64,000 bases of DNA from Cladophialophora immunda. Its lineage: Eukaryota; Ascomycota; Eurotiomycetes; Chaetothyriales; Herpotrichiellaceae. The DNA lies in the NCBI RefSeq assembly GCF_000835495.1, contig NW_015622544.1, positions 2,880,855 to 2,944,854 on the forward strand, read 5' to 3'. The notes below the pieces were generated by a model, which searched no databases, was not told where the DNA came from, and saw only the letters and a program-made list of their open reading frames with translations. The translations under genes were made by a program, and so were the position numbers. Below, piece after piece: positions 53,001-64,000 of this stretch. Each line of letters opens with the position of its first letter. The stretch's first letter is position 1.

Positions 53001-54860
53001 TCACAGATTTAGCTGGAACTTTGGATGGGTCCTGATTCTCTCGCCGTACTTCAAGAAAACCCAGATCATCGGCGACATGCCCAATGAGATGAATGCAAGT
53101 AAGCTGTTTCCCCATCCGAGCCCTAATGTATTGTACATGCCTCGCCCAGCCAGAGGGAGAAATGCACCCCCCAGGCTGCGGAGAACTGTGTTAGCCGCCA
53201 TTGCGCTTGCAGCATAAAGAGTGTAGGCACTGGGGCGAAGTCAGTCGCTTTATTCAAACCGCATAGGAAGGAGAAATGCATACTCAACCAGATAAATGGA
53301 CAGTGCCATGAATGTTCCAGTCATCCCAACCCCCAACATAAACGTCCCCAGGATCGGAACCATCCAATGCACTTTGTACTGCGCACTCCAGCCGTACAAA
53401 AAGAGGCCAACAGGCACAGCGACCGCGCCGGGCCAAAGCAGTGGCAAGCGGTACTCGGGCTTCATCTCGCCATTCTTAGCAAGCTTCTTCAACAGCTTAT
53501 CGGAATATGCCCCGAATATTAACAGTCCAACGAACTGACCGGCACCGATGCCCAAATAGACAAGGCCGACACTACTTGAACTGATGCCGTATTGATCATG
53601 GAAGATGAACGTCATGGTGGTGAACAACAAATAAAGATACCCGTACACCACCGCAATGTATAGAGAAAGACAGAATATGATTGGGGACAGAAATAACATC
53701 TTGGTTGGGCGGATCACGCTCAGGAAAAACAATTGTGCTGGAGTCCTGGAGGATTGAAGCGCGGTCCGGAGCTTGTCGTTCCCTGTTTCCTTTCGGAGTC
53801 GCCTGACTTTTCTCTCCAGAAGAATAGGCGGGTACGTTTCTCTTTGGACGATAAGTGCTACTGCGAACACTGCCGCGGTCTGATTTGGGTCAGCCCTGCA
53901 ACGAGATTGATAGTTAAGAGGGGGCACGCATACACATATGGCGAGAAGATAGAAGTCCCACTGCCACCCAGCCGCTTCAGAGAGATATGATCCCACAACG
54001 GGACCCAGACTTTCAATGGTCAGCAACATTCCTCCCTCGATGGCTTGCGCGGGAGTATACACACCTTGGTCCAAACAAGATTGGGAAAGTCCAAATACTC
54101 ATGACTTTTCCGCGCTGGTCTTGTCGGAAGGTGTCTGCGATAGAACCAGATCCGACAGTCAAGGGACAAGAGCCCGCCAAACCCGCAAAGAATCGAAAAA
54201 CAATCAGCATAGACAAGTTTGTCGACTTGCCGCAGGCGAAAGTGAACACCATGAAGAGGAATGTGTTGACATGGTAAACCGGCAGTCGCCCGTACAACTC
54301 GCTCATCGGAGCACTGCCGGTGTATTAGCGAAAACGGTTCCATAGCCAGGTCATCAGGCCCCGAGACCGCCTCTGGAATAAGTACTCACATAACCAGTGG
54401 ACCGAAAGCATACCCGAGCACGTAGACGGATACCGAGAACGATGCCAGGTCTTCACTGTTGGAGTGGAAGTCTTGCATCACCTGAGGTACAGCGGGTGCA
54501 AACATGGACGAGCCAAAAGGCCTGAACAACTGTCAGTATCAAAGATGCATGCTTCTATGCAGTCATTCTCTTGGTCACTGACGTCAACAGCGTTATTAGG
54601 GACAATAGAGCAACGTTGGTCCATTTTTTGCGCGCAGGCCAGTTCAATGGGTTTTCTGGGTCATTCGGCCCATCCCAGCCCACCACGTCCGGATCGACCG
54701 TCGTTTCCACTGTGGTGGTTGTGACATCCTTCTCTTCAAACGGCGACAGCGCCTTTTCAACGTCTCCTTGCTCCCCTCGAGAGTTGTTGCGACTCCCCAC
54801 GTGGTCAGATACGCTGGGGGCAAGACACTCAATGTCCGCGGGTTTCTCATCGAGCGCCAT
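53001..54860 (-). CDS. MFS transporter, DHA1 drug:H+ antiporter family
   Basis: Six exons: 54860-54583, 54521-54390, 54313-54065, 54009-53934, 53879-53284 and 53229-53001 (519 residues). The ATG at 54860 ([11 protein letters not shown]) is chosen because no ATG precedes it in the frame. The pre-helix signature '[20 protein letters not shown]' marks DHA1 fungal transporters. Helix 1-2 '[15 protein letters not shown]', the loop motif '[12 protein letters not shown]', '[20 protein letters not shown]', '[14 protein letters not shown]' (motif C) and '[12 protein letters not shown]' follow, giving 12 expected helices. The fourth intron ends at AAATCAG, because the nearer TTGCAG breaks the frame. 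It probably exports drugs or polyamine-like compounds through the plasma membrane; substrate is unknown. It is transcribed toward MET2 on the same strand. Confidence 0.86.
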
Positions 54861-55667
54861 GGTGCTGTCAACTTTCTTGGCTTGGCTTTTCCTCACAGTT
54901 TCTTCGCCTAGCAAGGCTGGTTCGTTCAAGGTATGGCTTCCATCGTGCTGGGTACGAAAACCAGCGGACGGGAGGCAGAAGTCCAATGAGCGAGTGGCGC
55001 TCTTTGGTTATATATTCTTTCTTGGGGCGACCTTCCCATCGCGGCGAAGTCCCGCACCACTAAATGGATTTTGACCGAGGCGGACCGTCCAGGTGGAGAT
55101 GACGAACGATCTTGATTGTCCGGGGGAATCGCATGCAAAGTTGTTGTGTGGTGTTTGTGTGTGATGGGTTGTTTTCGCTGGGGGGATTCGCTCTCGGAAC
55201 CGGCTGTAGCGGCACAGGATGCGGGGCTTGTCTGATGGGATGAAGGCTTTTTCCAGCGATTGCTCGAGTCTCCCGAGCACCAAGGGGCCCGGCGAGATGG
55301 CAAGGAGGGCCTTCAAGCTCCGCATAGTGTGTTTTGCATGGGCAAAAGTCCCATCGGAAGGATCAAACTCGACCGCGAGTCATGAAGCGGTGTGCGGCCA
55401 TCTTCCCTTCTGAGAGCTAATTGCGTCCATAACATACACACCTAGGTACAAATCACCCACCGCAAGCATCCATTAGTGTTAGGTCGCCCGCTTGGTAACA
55501 ATCAGTCGAGATAGGCTCTCTGCCCACTTCGTGGAACACCCTTTCTGCTATGTCAAGGGGCGAATGGATTTCTTTGCTAAAATACAACATTACTGGTCGC
55601 TGAATGGTCTCGTCCCAACTTCCCGGGCATCTCGACATGGTTCACATCAGAATCAAACGACAATTCC
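54861..55667. other. intergenic
   Basis: 807 bases between the MFS transporter and SEC24, both minus. Promoter and leader of the MFS gene, 3' flank of SEC24. No gene seen. Confidence 0.45.
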
Positions 55668-58600
55668 TCACGTCCAGTACGGTGCCTTCAGTCCCGTCAA
55701 GTTACTCAAAATGCCCTCATGATCTCCCGTGTCTTCTTTCTTTCTTTGCCCGCTCAGCTCCATCTGGATCGCCCGGTGCACATGGACGAGCCAGTCAACG
55801 TAACTTTGAGCCTCGTTGTTCCGGTCTTCCACCAACATTCGGGCGTATTCGAATTCGGAACCGTCCAGTCCCTGTCTTGCGAGCGTGAAGCTGGCTGCTT
55901 TGCTGCCACGGACCGTGGACATGTACTGCAACAGGTTCCGCACTTGGGCATTCAGGTGTGTCTCCAGTACAGGTAACTCGTTCATCATGGGATCGAGGTC
56001 TTGTAGGGTGGCTTTACCTTCCCCGAACAAATCCTCCAGCAGGTTTGGCGACACTTGTGCATGAAGCCAGATTAGCACAATCTGTCCATCGTCCACCAGA
56101 TACACGCCGCCTTCCTCGACTCTGGCAAATGATGCACGAAGAGTTGGCGGGACCACTAGTTGCATCGTCTCGGCGTTGGCGAAACAGTCCTCCAGATTCA
56201 GATTGTGGAGGGCATATATTCGTGGGTAAAGATATAATGCTGTCTCTGTCACGCCCGAAGATCGCATCAATCGAGCAGAATGGACCCTGCGATCGGTAGG
56301 CTCAACGCCTCCTGCATCGAATGTTAGTGTAAGAATGCCACGCTGGGGCCGCCGAAAGCATACCTTTGAAGGCTCGACTCTTGATCAAACCGAGCGTGTA
56401 GATGGCGAACTCCTTCAGGTGCTCTGGAAGCACGAGCTGCCCAGGAGGGTGCGAGCCAGAGAAGTTCTTTCGGTATCCCGCGAGAATATCAATCGTCTTC
56501 TCCGTGATACCGGCGCGAATGTCCTTCAGAGACTTTTCCGAAATTTTGGACGAAGCTTCTTTGGCGATGATATTGACAACGGCATCCTGATCGACCGTCC
56601 GCATGGTGTCGGCGGCGCCTTCGTTGACCGCAGCCACCACGTTGATGCATCTGACCCTCCTTTGACCGGTCGAAGAAGTGTAAAGGAGTGCTGCCTGGAA
56701 GTGGGCATCCAGCTTGGCATCAAGTTTGCCATCGTAAGTGAAGGTGACACCAATGGCTTTGTCGGCGTCGACAGTCCCGATCTCAAGATCCGCTCCGAAG
56801 GAGTGTTGGAGAAATGAGCCATAGTAAGCAGAAACCTGCAGGCCGTTCGAGCACCGCACCTTCATCAAAGCCTGGTAGCCTGTCTCTCGTCGCAGCGAGT
56901 GCTGGATTTCCAGGCGCAGCTTGAGCGAATCTCGGGGAGCCACGAAATTTGGGTAAAAGAACATCTCACCACCGGTCAGTCTCGACATATGTCCTATTGT
57001 TGCGATGTCCATATACCCTCCCCCGGCGGCGGCGAGGAAAAAATCCACTCCGATACCTGCCGTCACCATTGCCCCAGCGGTTTTCTTCCACCCCGGGTGC
57101 TCCGTTGTGAACAGACGTCGTTCCGCATCTGTGTCTCGACCTTTGCCGTCGTCTCTCAGGTGCAACCGCCCAGGACCCCAAGTGGGCAATGTTGATAAGG
57201 AACATACAATTTTGCCGCCCGTAGCAGTAAGCGCGGCCAGTGCGGCGTTGAGCGCAGGCAGTAAAGCCGGCTCGGGGTGTTTGATCGTGGAGAACATGGT
57301 GGGAATGGCTTTAAGGAGTGCCGTAATCACATCCTTGGATTCTTGAGGATCGACAAACAATCCGTCCGCCAAGGGCACAAACGGATCTTCGAGATCCGTC
57401 ACCACCATCATTTGAGCAGTGTCTAGGCCAGGTGCAAGATTGTAGAATTGCACCTCCTTGTCGTATGTGACAATGCCAATCTTAGCCCCTACTGGCAGTC
57501 CAACGAATGCTGCACTCTCATCCGAAGACATCTCACCTTCGCGTCCATAAAGCGCGTCAAAAATGCCCTGACAGACGGCATCGAGAAACCCCCTATTAAT
57601 AGCTTCTTGGGTGATATCGATCATGAATAACCACCGCATAGGAACTGGTTCTTTCGTATAGTACTCTTTTGGCACCAAGAATTCCACAGTACCCATCATC
57701 AGTTCTGGGCGCTGTAGGCGATCGACCCTGACGCCGGCCGTGTCTGTGGGTGCAAAGTACTCGGGTGCCACATCATTTGGGAAGCTGCACATATTGCACA
57801 CCAGCTTATTGCCACCAGACCTGAAGGTCATAAAGGGGTTAATATATGTCCTGCATCTCCGGCATCGAGGAGGGCCGATTTCGCCAAAGTCTAGCACAGG
57901 AATAGGCTGTTCGCCTTCTTGGAGTGAGGCGAACGGCTGCAGGATAAGCCCCAGGGGTAGTCCTGTTGATGCAAGAGCTTCGGCCGTGGAAGGTATGTTG
58001 TTGACCGTCAACCGCGCAAACTTGGGTGACGAATTGCCCTGATCGTGGGCCACGAAGGGAATAGCCGCGGGAGGCGGAAGATGCTTCTCCATAGTTGGAT
58101 AGACATTAAGCTGGTAGTACTGTGTCGCAACATCTCTTGACCTTGCCACGCTTGGGATTTGCTCCGGATTGACACGCCCTTGTGTGGCCACAGCCTCCTC
58201 ACCCATGCGCAGTTTATCCGCCGAGTTCACAAACGCATTTCCTGTCGGTTGTCCCGCCATCGCCCCTGGTCCACCTTGTGACCCTACACCTGGAAACTGT
58301 GGTCCTCCAAATGACTCCGCAGGTGCCGCAGCGCCCCCAGGGACCGTCGCTGGTGCTGACCCTATGTCATGATATGCATGCCTCTCCTTCTTGCGATGAG
58401 ATCGTGCGGGCGCAGCCGCCATGTCAATCCCTGCCATTTGTGCTGCCAGGCCATTCATGGCATCTTGCTGTTGAGGTATATGTCCCGCAGCCTGTCCAAG
58501 GTAGGGCGCCTGTTGTGCGTTGGCATCGACATGCTCAGCGTTCGGATCTACACCATACTGCAGATACTCTGGTGGGTGTGGGTGCATCGGAGGTTGCGGC

Positions 58601-58689
58601 TTGGGTTGAGGGTTGGGAAATCCGGGGCCGTGTTTCATTTGATACGGCTGATCATGGGGACTATCATATTGAAAACCGTAGCTTGCCAT
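55668..58689 (-). CDS. SEC24: COPII coat subunit Sec24
   Basis: Two exons, 58689-56364 and 56311-55668, with a GTATGC donor and GATGCAG acceptor (989 residues). Sec24 with Sec23 forms the inner COPII coat that selects cargo for export from the endoplasmic reticulum. The N-terminal ~200 residues are Pro/Gln/Gly-rich and disordered. The zinc finger ('PRCRRCRTYINPFM' then 'LVCNMCSFP') has four Cys. The trunk domain is marked by 'MRWLFMIDITQEAINRGF' and 'IGIVTYDKEVQFYNL', and the beta-sandwich by 'VSAYYGSFLQHSFGADLEIG'. The helical and gelsolin-like parts end in exon 2 ('LYPRIYALHNLNLEDCF', 'VYLVDDGQIVLIWLHAQVS', 'YVDWLVHVHRAIQMELSG'). The intron splits a Gly codon and keeps the frame. Confidence 0.93.
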
Positions 58690-59315
58690 TTTTGAAGCCT
58701 CGACACAAGTAACTTTAGGGAGTGGAGTGCCGTCACTTCATAGTGGCGGTGAAATGGGCTGAGTTAGCATCTGGAAAGGTCTGAACGGGATCGAGCAGTA
58801 GGGTCAAACAGTGAAATGATGGCTCCCCCAGAGAATGATTGAGAACAGAAGGACAAGTGGCATCAAACAGTAGTTGGCGAGAAGCGTGATACCGCCAGAA
58901 GTGGGACGTCGAGACGTGTTCACTGGCAACTTTTTTGGAGAGTTTCAACTCCAATCCCACAACAAGGTGTCGGCCGGCTTACCTAAGAGAAAGCCTCGTC
59001 TGATCTCACACTTGTCGTCGGTTCTACCAAACTATATATAGCCACGATAATGTCTTCACATGCAGATGCTAAGCATTGATCTGTTTAGTCTTGATACTGT
59101 CAATCCTTCGAGCAGACAAGAAATCTTCCGGAGCGGTACTAACACATTTTGAATTGGGGAAAATAACTAAGCTGGCCTCCTGATAAAGGCACAAGTTGAC
59201 TGTTGGCTGCTCGCGTCCATCATATTCAATACTTTCACATTCACCCAGCTTGCCATCCAGACGTTTGGCATGACCATAGAAATTTCAGTCAGTCGCCCAC
59301 ACCATTTCATATTCT
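58690..59315. other. intergenic, SEC24 upstream / THO2 3' flank
   Basis: 626 bases; both flanking genes are on minus. No gene or repeat seen. Confidence 0.45.
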
Positions 59316-62300
59316 TCAAGGCCCACGTCGGACCCGCTTACTTTCACTTGCAACTCTTGAGCCTCCTCTGCTTCCACCACTTCCATGACTAGGGGGTCCA
59401 TAGTTGCTCGGTTCGTCCCCTCGACCATGTTTCCTCGACGACGGGGTATCGTCTCTCGAAGGAGCAGATCTTGAATACCCTGTTCTCCGATCGTCGGCTT
59501 CGCTCGGGTGATTGTCTCTCCTGCTCGCTCTATCATCCCGCCTCAAAGCATCACTCGGCCCGTATCGATCTTCTTTTCCGTCACGGCCATTGCGCTCGCT
59601 CCGATGTTCTCTATCTCCACGTGATTCGTCATGCCGACTTGAATGCCGAGATGGCCTCCTCTCGGAACCTCGCTCTTCGGTGAGTTCGCTTCTGCGGTCC
59701 CTGCTACCATCGTGTCGTGATGAAGGTGGTCTGGCGCCTACCGGCACTTCGTTAGGGTTTGAGGAGGCAAACAAATCACGCGGTGGGTATCCGTTGGGAC
59801 TTTGACCGTGGCTTGTTGGAGGAGGACCACCCGGCGGCGGGGGTGGCGGTGGAGGGGGCATATGCGGACCAAAGCTCGAACCGCTCTGCCTCATACTACC
59901 TCGTCCACGAATCGAAGTGCCGGCCTGAGCAAGGGTATTGTTGACAGCGGCAAGTGGGTTACGATTGTTCCGTCCCCCACGCATGTTCCCGTCCCCAGCC
60001 AGTGGGCCGGATGGCGGACCTCTACTTGTCGGGGACGGCCCAGACGGAGCTCCAGGAGGTGCACTTCCTCTGGGACCTGCCGGAGGCTGAGTCTGCGGCG
60101 GAGGTTGTGTGGCCTGGCTTGAGCGCGGTGTTTCCGAGGCTGCTGAATCGATCTGGCCCAGGCGAGAGGGATGAACACCTGCTGCATCAGCCGCAGGCGT
60201 TGATGGTGTAGATGAAGGCTCGGCGTAGGAACCAGTTCGTCCATGTCGTCTCGAAGGTCCGGTTGGAGTTGGTCGATCAGCATTCGCTGGTGGCGGCACT
60301 TGTGTATTGAGTGGAGGAGCTCTCATCCTCGATCCTCCCCCTGACGGCGGTTGACTACGAGGACCAGACGGTACGTCAGATTCTTGGCCACGATCCGGGG
60401 TCTGCGAGATCGCTGGTTGTTGCGGCAACTCCTGCTCGAGCCTGCCGTGCTGCATGTCAACGGGCGGGGCTTGTCTAAGGTCTCGCGTCTCTCTCTTGTA
60501 CGAACTTGGAGCACTAGAACGAGAAGGCATTGCACCTGACTCCAAGGACGAAGGTGTATAAGGTGAGTGTCGCGCGGAGGGAGTTTCTGGCCTAGGTCGA
60601 TCATCCGCATCGCGACGGGGGTATGCCCGTCGGTCGTCTTCTCTTCGTGGAGAGTTCGGCCGTGATGACCTTGATGGTTTGTCTTGCGCCTGAGCCCTCG
60701 ATCCCGGAAGTGATCTTCGGTCACTTCCACTTTCCCCCATGAACGAAGCACGCGCTGGATTGACGACCGGTTGGGGAGGCTCCGTGAGATTCTCTTTCTT
60801 CTGAGGTTGCGAGTCTGGTCTGGATGGTTCTAGAGCTGGAGGGGGTCTTGATCTTGGGGCTGGCTCACGAACTTCCCGCTCACGTTCCGCCGGAGGAGGG
60901 CGAATGGGTGGACGATCTCTCTCATGCGCAGGAGGTCGGTCATATGGGGCTCTTCTGTCGTGGTCTCGACCATACCCACGCTCCTCACGCGTGCCATGGG
61001 CAGTGCCATCGGGGCGTTCATATCTACGGGAATGCCGGTCATAGTCATCGTAGCCTGGATCCGGTCGGTCGGGTCGGTCTGGCCGGTCTGGCCCTCGATA
61101 GCCTAGCCTTCCATCTCGACTGCTTCGAATGTCAGGTGGCATTCTCGGAGCGTCGACTTCCAGTCGACTGGACAAACGCGGGCTGTCGCGATGACCGTTT
61201 CGAGAATCCACTGGCTCTGGACGGTTCGGTAGGTTGGCAGGAGGCCGTGACGGAGGGGTAAGTCGTCGAGGAAGTTCATGCGGTTTGGACGTTTCCGTGC
61301 GAGGGAGCCTTGACTCTCGTTTTGCACTTGCCAGAGGCTCGGTGGCTTGTCGAGTTGGTGTCGAAGCGCCATTAGCGTTCCCTGGTCTGGAACTTGTTCT
61401 AGGAGCCGGTGTAGGAGTCCCGCTAGTGGGTGGCGGTTTCGCAGACTTGCTAGACGCCTCTTCGCCATCCTTCTTCTCGGGGACATCTTTGCCCTCTGGC
61501 TTCGATGGTGCATCTGTCATTTCCGCGTCTTTAACTTCAGCATCTCCCTCCTTCTTGGTTGTCACCACACTTGCGGCCGGAGATTCTTGGGATGAAGAAA
61601 TCTTCGGTTGAGAATGATCACGCTCAGGCTCGCCGCTCTTTTCTGGTCCTTTGCGGAAAGTTTCTAGCCCCACCCACAGCTTCTCCCGTCTGTGCAAAGC
61701 GCCCAGAAGGGCCTGAGACGAGACTTTGAGATCTTCTTTATCGGATTCGCGGAGTTTATCGACTGCCTTCTGCAATCCTGTACCGTGCCAATTGACCGCC
61801 GGGTAGACCCCTGAGATCGCACGTAGGACAGAAATCGCGTTTCGGACGTGCATGTATTCTGGGGACGTCAAACACCTCTGAAGCGCCGTGTGCAGATTGC
61901 CATGCCATTTGTAAAGCACTCTTTGGAAACTTTCGAAATCCAGTAGGGCAACGACTTTCCCGGCTTCAACCTTCATGGCAAACCCGGGTAGGTTTTTCTT
62001 AATTCCCCAGCCTTCACGTTCGTAGGTTGCTTTAGACCCATGCCATCGAGCAAGATCCTTCAGCACCTCATTCAGAAATTTCCCAAGATTATCGGCTTCT
62101 TTAGAGGTGCACATGAATATGAGCGAGATAAGTCGGGACGGCTTGAAGAACAGATCGTAAAAGCCAAGCGTTCTGAAATTCGGCGTTCCGGCCCCATGGA
62201 GAAATTTGACAAATTTGAAGCAGAAGTAGGCATCCAGTGGGGAGGACAGCATCCTAGGGAGAAAGCAGTGCTCAATAAGGGTGGTGTTCAATGCCTTGTC

Positions 62301-64000
62301 CATCCTGGCCTTTCCGAGGAACCACTGTTCTTTTTCGCGCTGTAGCCGGGCTTTGCTCTCCGCAAAAGCTTTCAGATGTTCTTTATTTTCCGCAAGCAGC
62401 TTATCGATGAGCTCCTGTATCTCCCTCTTCGCGAGCTCTTTCTTCTTTGCCCCAGAGACACTGACATCTGTTCGGTCTGCAGAAATCGCAGCAATCTTTT
62501 TATGCTGTCTGGAGAGTTCGTCTTCGTACGATTTGCCAGGGATGGTGATGTCGTATAATGATAATTGCCAGAATGTCGCGTAGAATCCAGTTCCGATGAT
62601 GTCCACAATCTCCTCGGGGAGGTGTGGCTGGATGGAAGTCATGAGATCCTTCATCACGGGATGCCAGCAATCATCTGTTGCTGCATCCAATGGGCCAGGG
62701 GTCTTGCTGGCGTCGAGGTCAAGCGTCGGACCCATTGTGTCGCTTGCAGCAGGAGAATCGTTCATCAGGTTTTCTGTCTCGACAGCCTCGCCATCCTCTT
62801 CTGAGCTGGCATTTATTTGGTCTGACATTTCGACGTCTCCATTGACCTCCTTAACTTCCTCCGCTCGCTGATCTTTTGCATTTTCTTTGTCGTACTCTTG
62901 AATTTGCCTGGCGATGAGCGGCCGGCTGATCCAGAATGCGATTTCAGGGCGAATCTCATAGTCAATGAGCAGACTCACTACATCAGGAATTGTGGCCCGA
63001 AACTCTTCTGGTGTGAGGTTTGTTCTCAGCAGGTCAAGATACTGCACCATCACTCGATGGACCTCGTCGTATGTGTTGCCAATTGCTTTAAGAGGCACCT
63101 GCCCTTCTTCAAAGACACAAGCTTGTCGCTGCTGCGCCATGGATATCAAAAACTTCGCGGCCAGACCTGTGTCTTGAAGCGACTTCATCAGTCTCTCAGA
63201 GGTCTTCTTCGAGTCATGCCGTCGATCAAGTAACTGAAGGATAGTTTGGGACTGTAAGAGTGGCCCTCCCCCCATTGCTTGTAACTGTGCATCATTGTAA
63301 CTCGTGTCGGTTGCAATTCCAGCCATGGAAAGTACAATCTGTTCTAGCATCTTGAGGTCCATTGTGTTGCCATGCTCAAGTTGACCGGCAACATATTGGA
63401 GAATTGGGCCAGGCTTCATCATGCCGTATCGCTTATAAATCTTGCCGGCAAACACTGCGAGCGCTGAAAGCCAACGACTCGCGAAGATGCCGCCCTCCTG
63501 AGTACGGTTTCTTCCAGTCCTTGCCATTGAGCTTACAATGGCCCAAGTTAGAACATCATACCCAAGATCGGTGAAATATCGTGCGCCTTCGACGAAGACC
63601 TCTGCGATGCTGTCGTATACTTCGATTTGAGTGAGCGCAGTGGTGATCACGATATGTGGGTTGGCAAATGCGATTTTGGCCAACGCTCGCGCCATTGGCC
63701 GTACATTGGTGTTGGATATACGTTTGAGGATATCCTTTGTCTCGGCCCTAGCCTGATCGAATGCTGATTTGACGTCGGGATTGCGAGAGGTTCTTCCGGT
63801 GGACCATTCGAGATACATCAAATAGCGGACATTCACGGGGAAAACGCTGAGGAGCTCAAAAACTTCGTTGACCGCGCCGGCGTTCGATTTGGTCAAGCTT
63901 AGCGATGGCAGAAGGGTACGTTTGACCAGATCCAACCATCGCGATCGGTTGGACTCGCTTTTGTCGACCTGTAGGTTGTGCTTTCCGATTCGGGCAATCT
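59316..64000 (-). CDS. THO2: THO complex subunit 2, C-terminal part (continues beyond the right edge)
   Basis: Open on minus from the window edge to TGA at 59316, about 1,560 residues; the N-terminus lies outside. THO couples transcription to mRNA export and prevents R-loops. The visible start, 'SRWLDLVKRTLLPSLSL', followed by 'LLSVFPVNVRYLMYLEWS' and 'ARALAKIAFANPHIVITT', is typical of Tho2. 'LEQIVLSMAGIATDTSYN' and 'HDSKKTSERLMKSLQDTG' mark the central region, and 'AFFCFKFVKFLHGAGTPNF'-like text (here 'YFCFKFVKFLHGAGTPNF') the C-terminal Tho2 domain. From about 61,600 leftward the protein becomes a ~750-residue disordered tail rich in Arg, Ser, Pro, Gly and Asp with runs of Pro, ending 'SKRVRRGP'. 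Such tails bind RNA in this complex. No intron is needed in the visible part. Confidence 0.93.
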   Translation of the reverse strand, partial: IARIGKHNLQVDKSESNRSRWLDLVKRTLLPSLSLTKSNAGAVNEVFELLSVFPVNVRYLMYLEWSTGRTSRNPDVKSAFDQARAETKDILKRISNTNVRPMARALAKIAFANPHIVITTALTQIEVYDSIAEVFVEGARYFTDLGYDVLTWAIVSSMARTGRNRTQEGGIFASRWLSALAVFAGKIYKRYGMMKPGPILQYVAGQLEHGNTMDLKMLEQIVLSMAGIATDTSYNDAQLQAMGGGPLLQSQTILQLLDRRHDSKKTSERLMKSLQDTGLAAKFLISMAQQRQACVFEEGQVPLKAIGNTYDEVHRVMVQYLDLLRTNLTPEEFRATIPDVVSLLIDYEIRPEIAFWISRPLIARQIQEYDKENAKDQRAEEVKEVNGDVEMSDQINASSEEDGEAVETENLMNDSPAASDTMGPTLDLDASKTPGPLDAATDDCWHPVMKDLMTSIQPHLPEEIVDIIGTGFYATFWQLSLYDITIPGKSYEDELSRQHKKIAAISADRTDVSVSGAKKKELAKREIQELIDKLLAENKEHLKAFAESKARLQREKEQWFLGKARMDKALNTTLIEHCFLPRMLSSPLDAYFCFKFVKFLHGAGTPNFRTLGFYDLFFKPSRLISLIFMCTSKEADNLGKFLNEVLKDLARWHGSKATYEREGWGIKKNLPGFAMKVEAGKVVALLDFESFQRVLYKWHGNLHTALQRCLTSPEYMHVRNAISVLRAISGVYPAVNWHGTGLQKAVDKLRESDKEDLKVSSQALLGALHRREKLWVGLETFRKGPEKSGEPERDHSQPKISSSQESPAASVVTTKKEGDAEVKDAEMTDAPSKPEGKDVPEKKDGEEASSKSAKPPPTSGTPTPAPRTSSRPGNANGASTPTRQATEPLASAKRESRLPRTETSKPHELPRRLTPPSRPPANLPNRPEPVDSRNGHRDSPRLSSRLEVDAPRMPPDIRSSRDGRLGYRGPDRPDRPDRPDPGYDDYDRHSRRYERPDGTAHGTREERGYGRDHDRRAPYDRPPAHERDRPPIRPPPAEREREVREPAPRSRPPPALEPSRPDSQPQKKENLTEPPQPVVNPARASFMGESGSDRRSLPGSRAQAQDKPSRSSRPNSPRREDDRRAYPRRDADDRPRPETPSARHSPYTPSSLESGAMPSRSSAPSSYKRETRDLRQAPPVDMQHGRLEQELPQQPAISQTPDRGQESDVPSGPRSQPPSGGGSRMRAPPLNTQVPPPANADRPTPTGPSRRHGRTGSYAEPSSTPSTPAADAAGVHPSRLGQIDSAASETPRSSQATQPPPQTQPPAGPRGSAPPGAPSGPSPTSRGPPSGPLAGDGNMRGGRNNRNPLAAVNNTLAQAGTSIRGRGSMRQSGSSFGPHMPPPPPPPPPGGPPPTSHGQSPNGYPPRDLFASSNPNEVPVGARPPSSRHDGSRDRRSELTEERGSERRPSRHSSRHDESRGDREHRSERNGRDGKEDRYGPSDALRRDDRASRRDNHPSEADDRRTGYSRSAPSRDDTPSSRKHGRGDEPSNYGPPSHGSGGSRGGSRVASESKRVRRGP

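Noticed and set aside
53885..53933. Using the nearer TTGCAG acceptor, or reading through, at intron 4 of the MFS gene
   Set aside because: The nearer acceptor breaks the frame. Reading through keeps frame but inserts about 18 residues into helix 6, where the family has none.
1..64000. tRNA, rRNA, transposon or viral elements
   Set aside because: I searched by eye for tRNA T-loop consensus, terminal repeats and transposase or reverse-transcriptase motifs on both strands and found none convincing.

Overview
This is nuclear DNA from a filamentous ascomycete (Pezizomycotina). Most genes are broken by short introns of about 45-80 bases with GT-AG ends and CTAAC/CTGAC-like branch sites. The families are typical of these fungi: a LaeA-like methyltransferase, a fungal rhodopsin-like membrane protein, CBM18-type chitin deacetylase, YTP1, PTS1-tagged peroxisomal enzymes and an MDR-type ABC transporter. 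The gene set resembles Eurotiomycetes and perhaps black yeasts (Chaetothyriales), but that placement is inference. There is no prokaryotic signature, no CRISPR array, and no rRNA or tRNA gene that I could recognise.

Layout. 1-9.2 kb: a large DUF4203/TMEM198-like membrane protein, a fungal rhodopsin-like protein and a bacterial-type peptidyl-tRNA hydrolase, all on +. 9.2-13.3 kb: a gene-poor stretch with a GTA/TACC-rich low-complexity tract. 13.3-21.3 kb: a NodB-type polysaccharide deacetylase (-) divergent from a HemK/MTQ1 methyltransferase (+), then an ankyrin fragment, a LaeA-like methyltransferase and an HSL-type esterase (all -). 21.8-32 kb: a 47-codon membrane ORF and PEX10 (+), YTP1-like (-), a three-CBM18 chitin deacetylase (-), a SYLF/Ysc84-like protein (-) and an AKL-ended enoyl-CoA isomerase-like protein (+). 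33-46.8 kb: a full-length ABC multidrug transporter (+), Swi5 (-) divergent from CFT2/CPSF2 (+), a proline-rich orphan (+) and an SKL-ended copper amine oxidase (+). 47.6-64 kb, all on -: an Ost-alpha/TMEM184 protein, MET2 homoserine acetyltransferase, a DHA1 MFS transporter, SEC24, and THO2 running off the right edge.

The genes are mostly unlinked housekeeping functions: mRNA 3'-end processing and export, COPII transport, methionine synthesis, recombination and mitochondrial translation termination. One loose theme is the peroxisome (PEX10, the AKL isomerase-like protein and the SKL amine oxidase). A second is chitin/cell-wall modification, with two different deacetylases. I see no convincing biosynthetic gene cluster or wholly new system. 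The most unusual signals are gene-structural: two sequence-similar introns at matching positions in the two halves of the ABC transporter, a 10-nt microexon and a GC-AG intron in the chitin deacetylase, and a short hydrophobic ORF in front of PEX10.

Exon boundaries were worked out by hand from splice signals, frame continuity and family conservation. They should be read as gene models, not as transcript-supported annotation.
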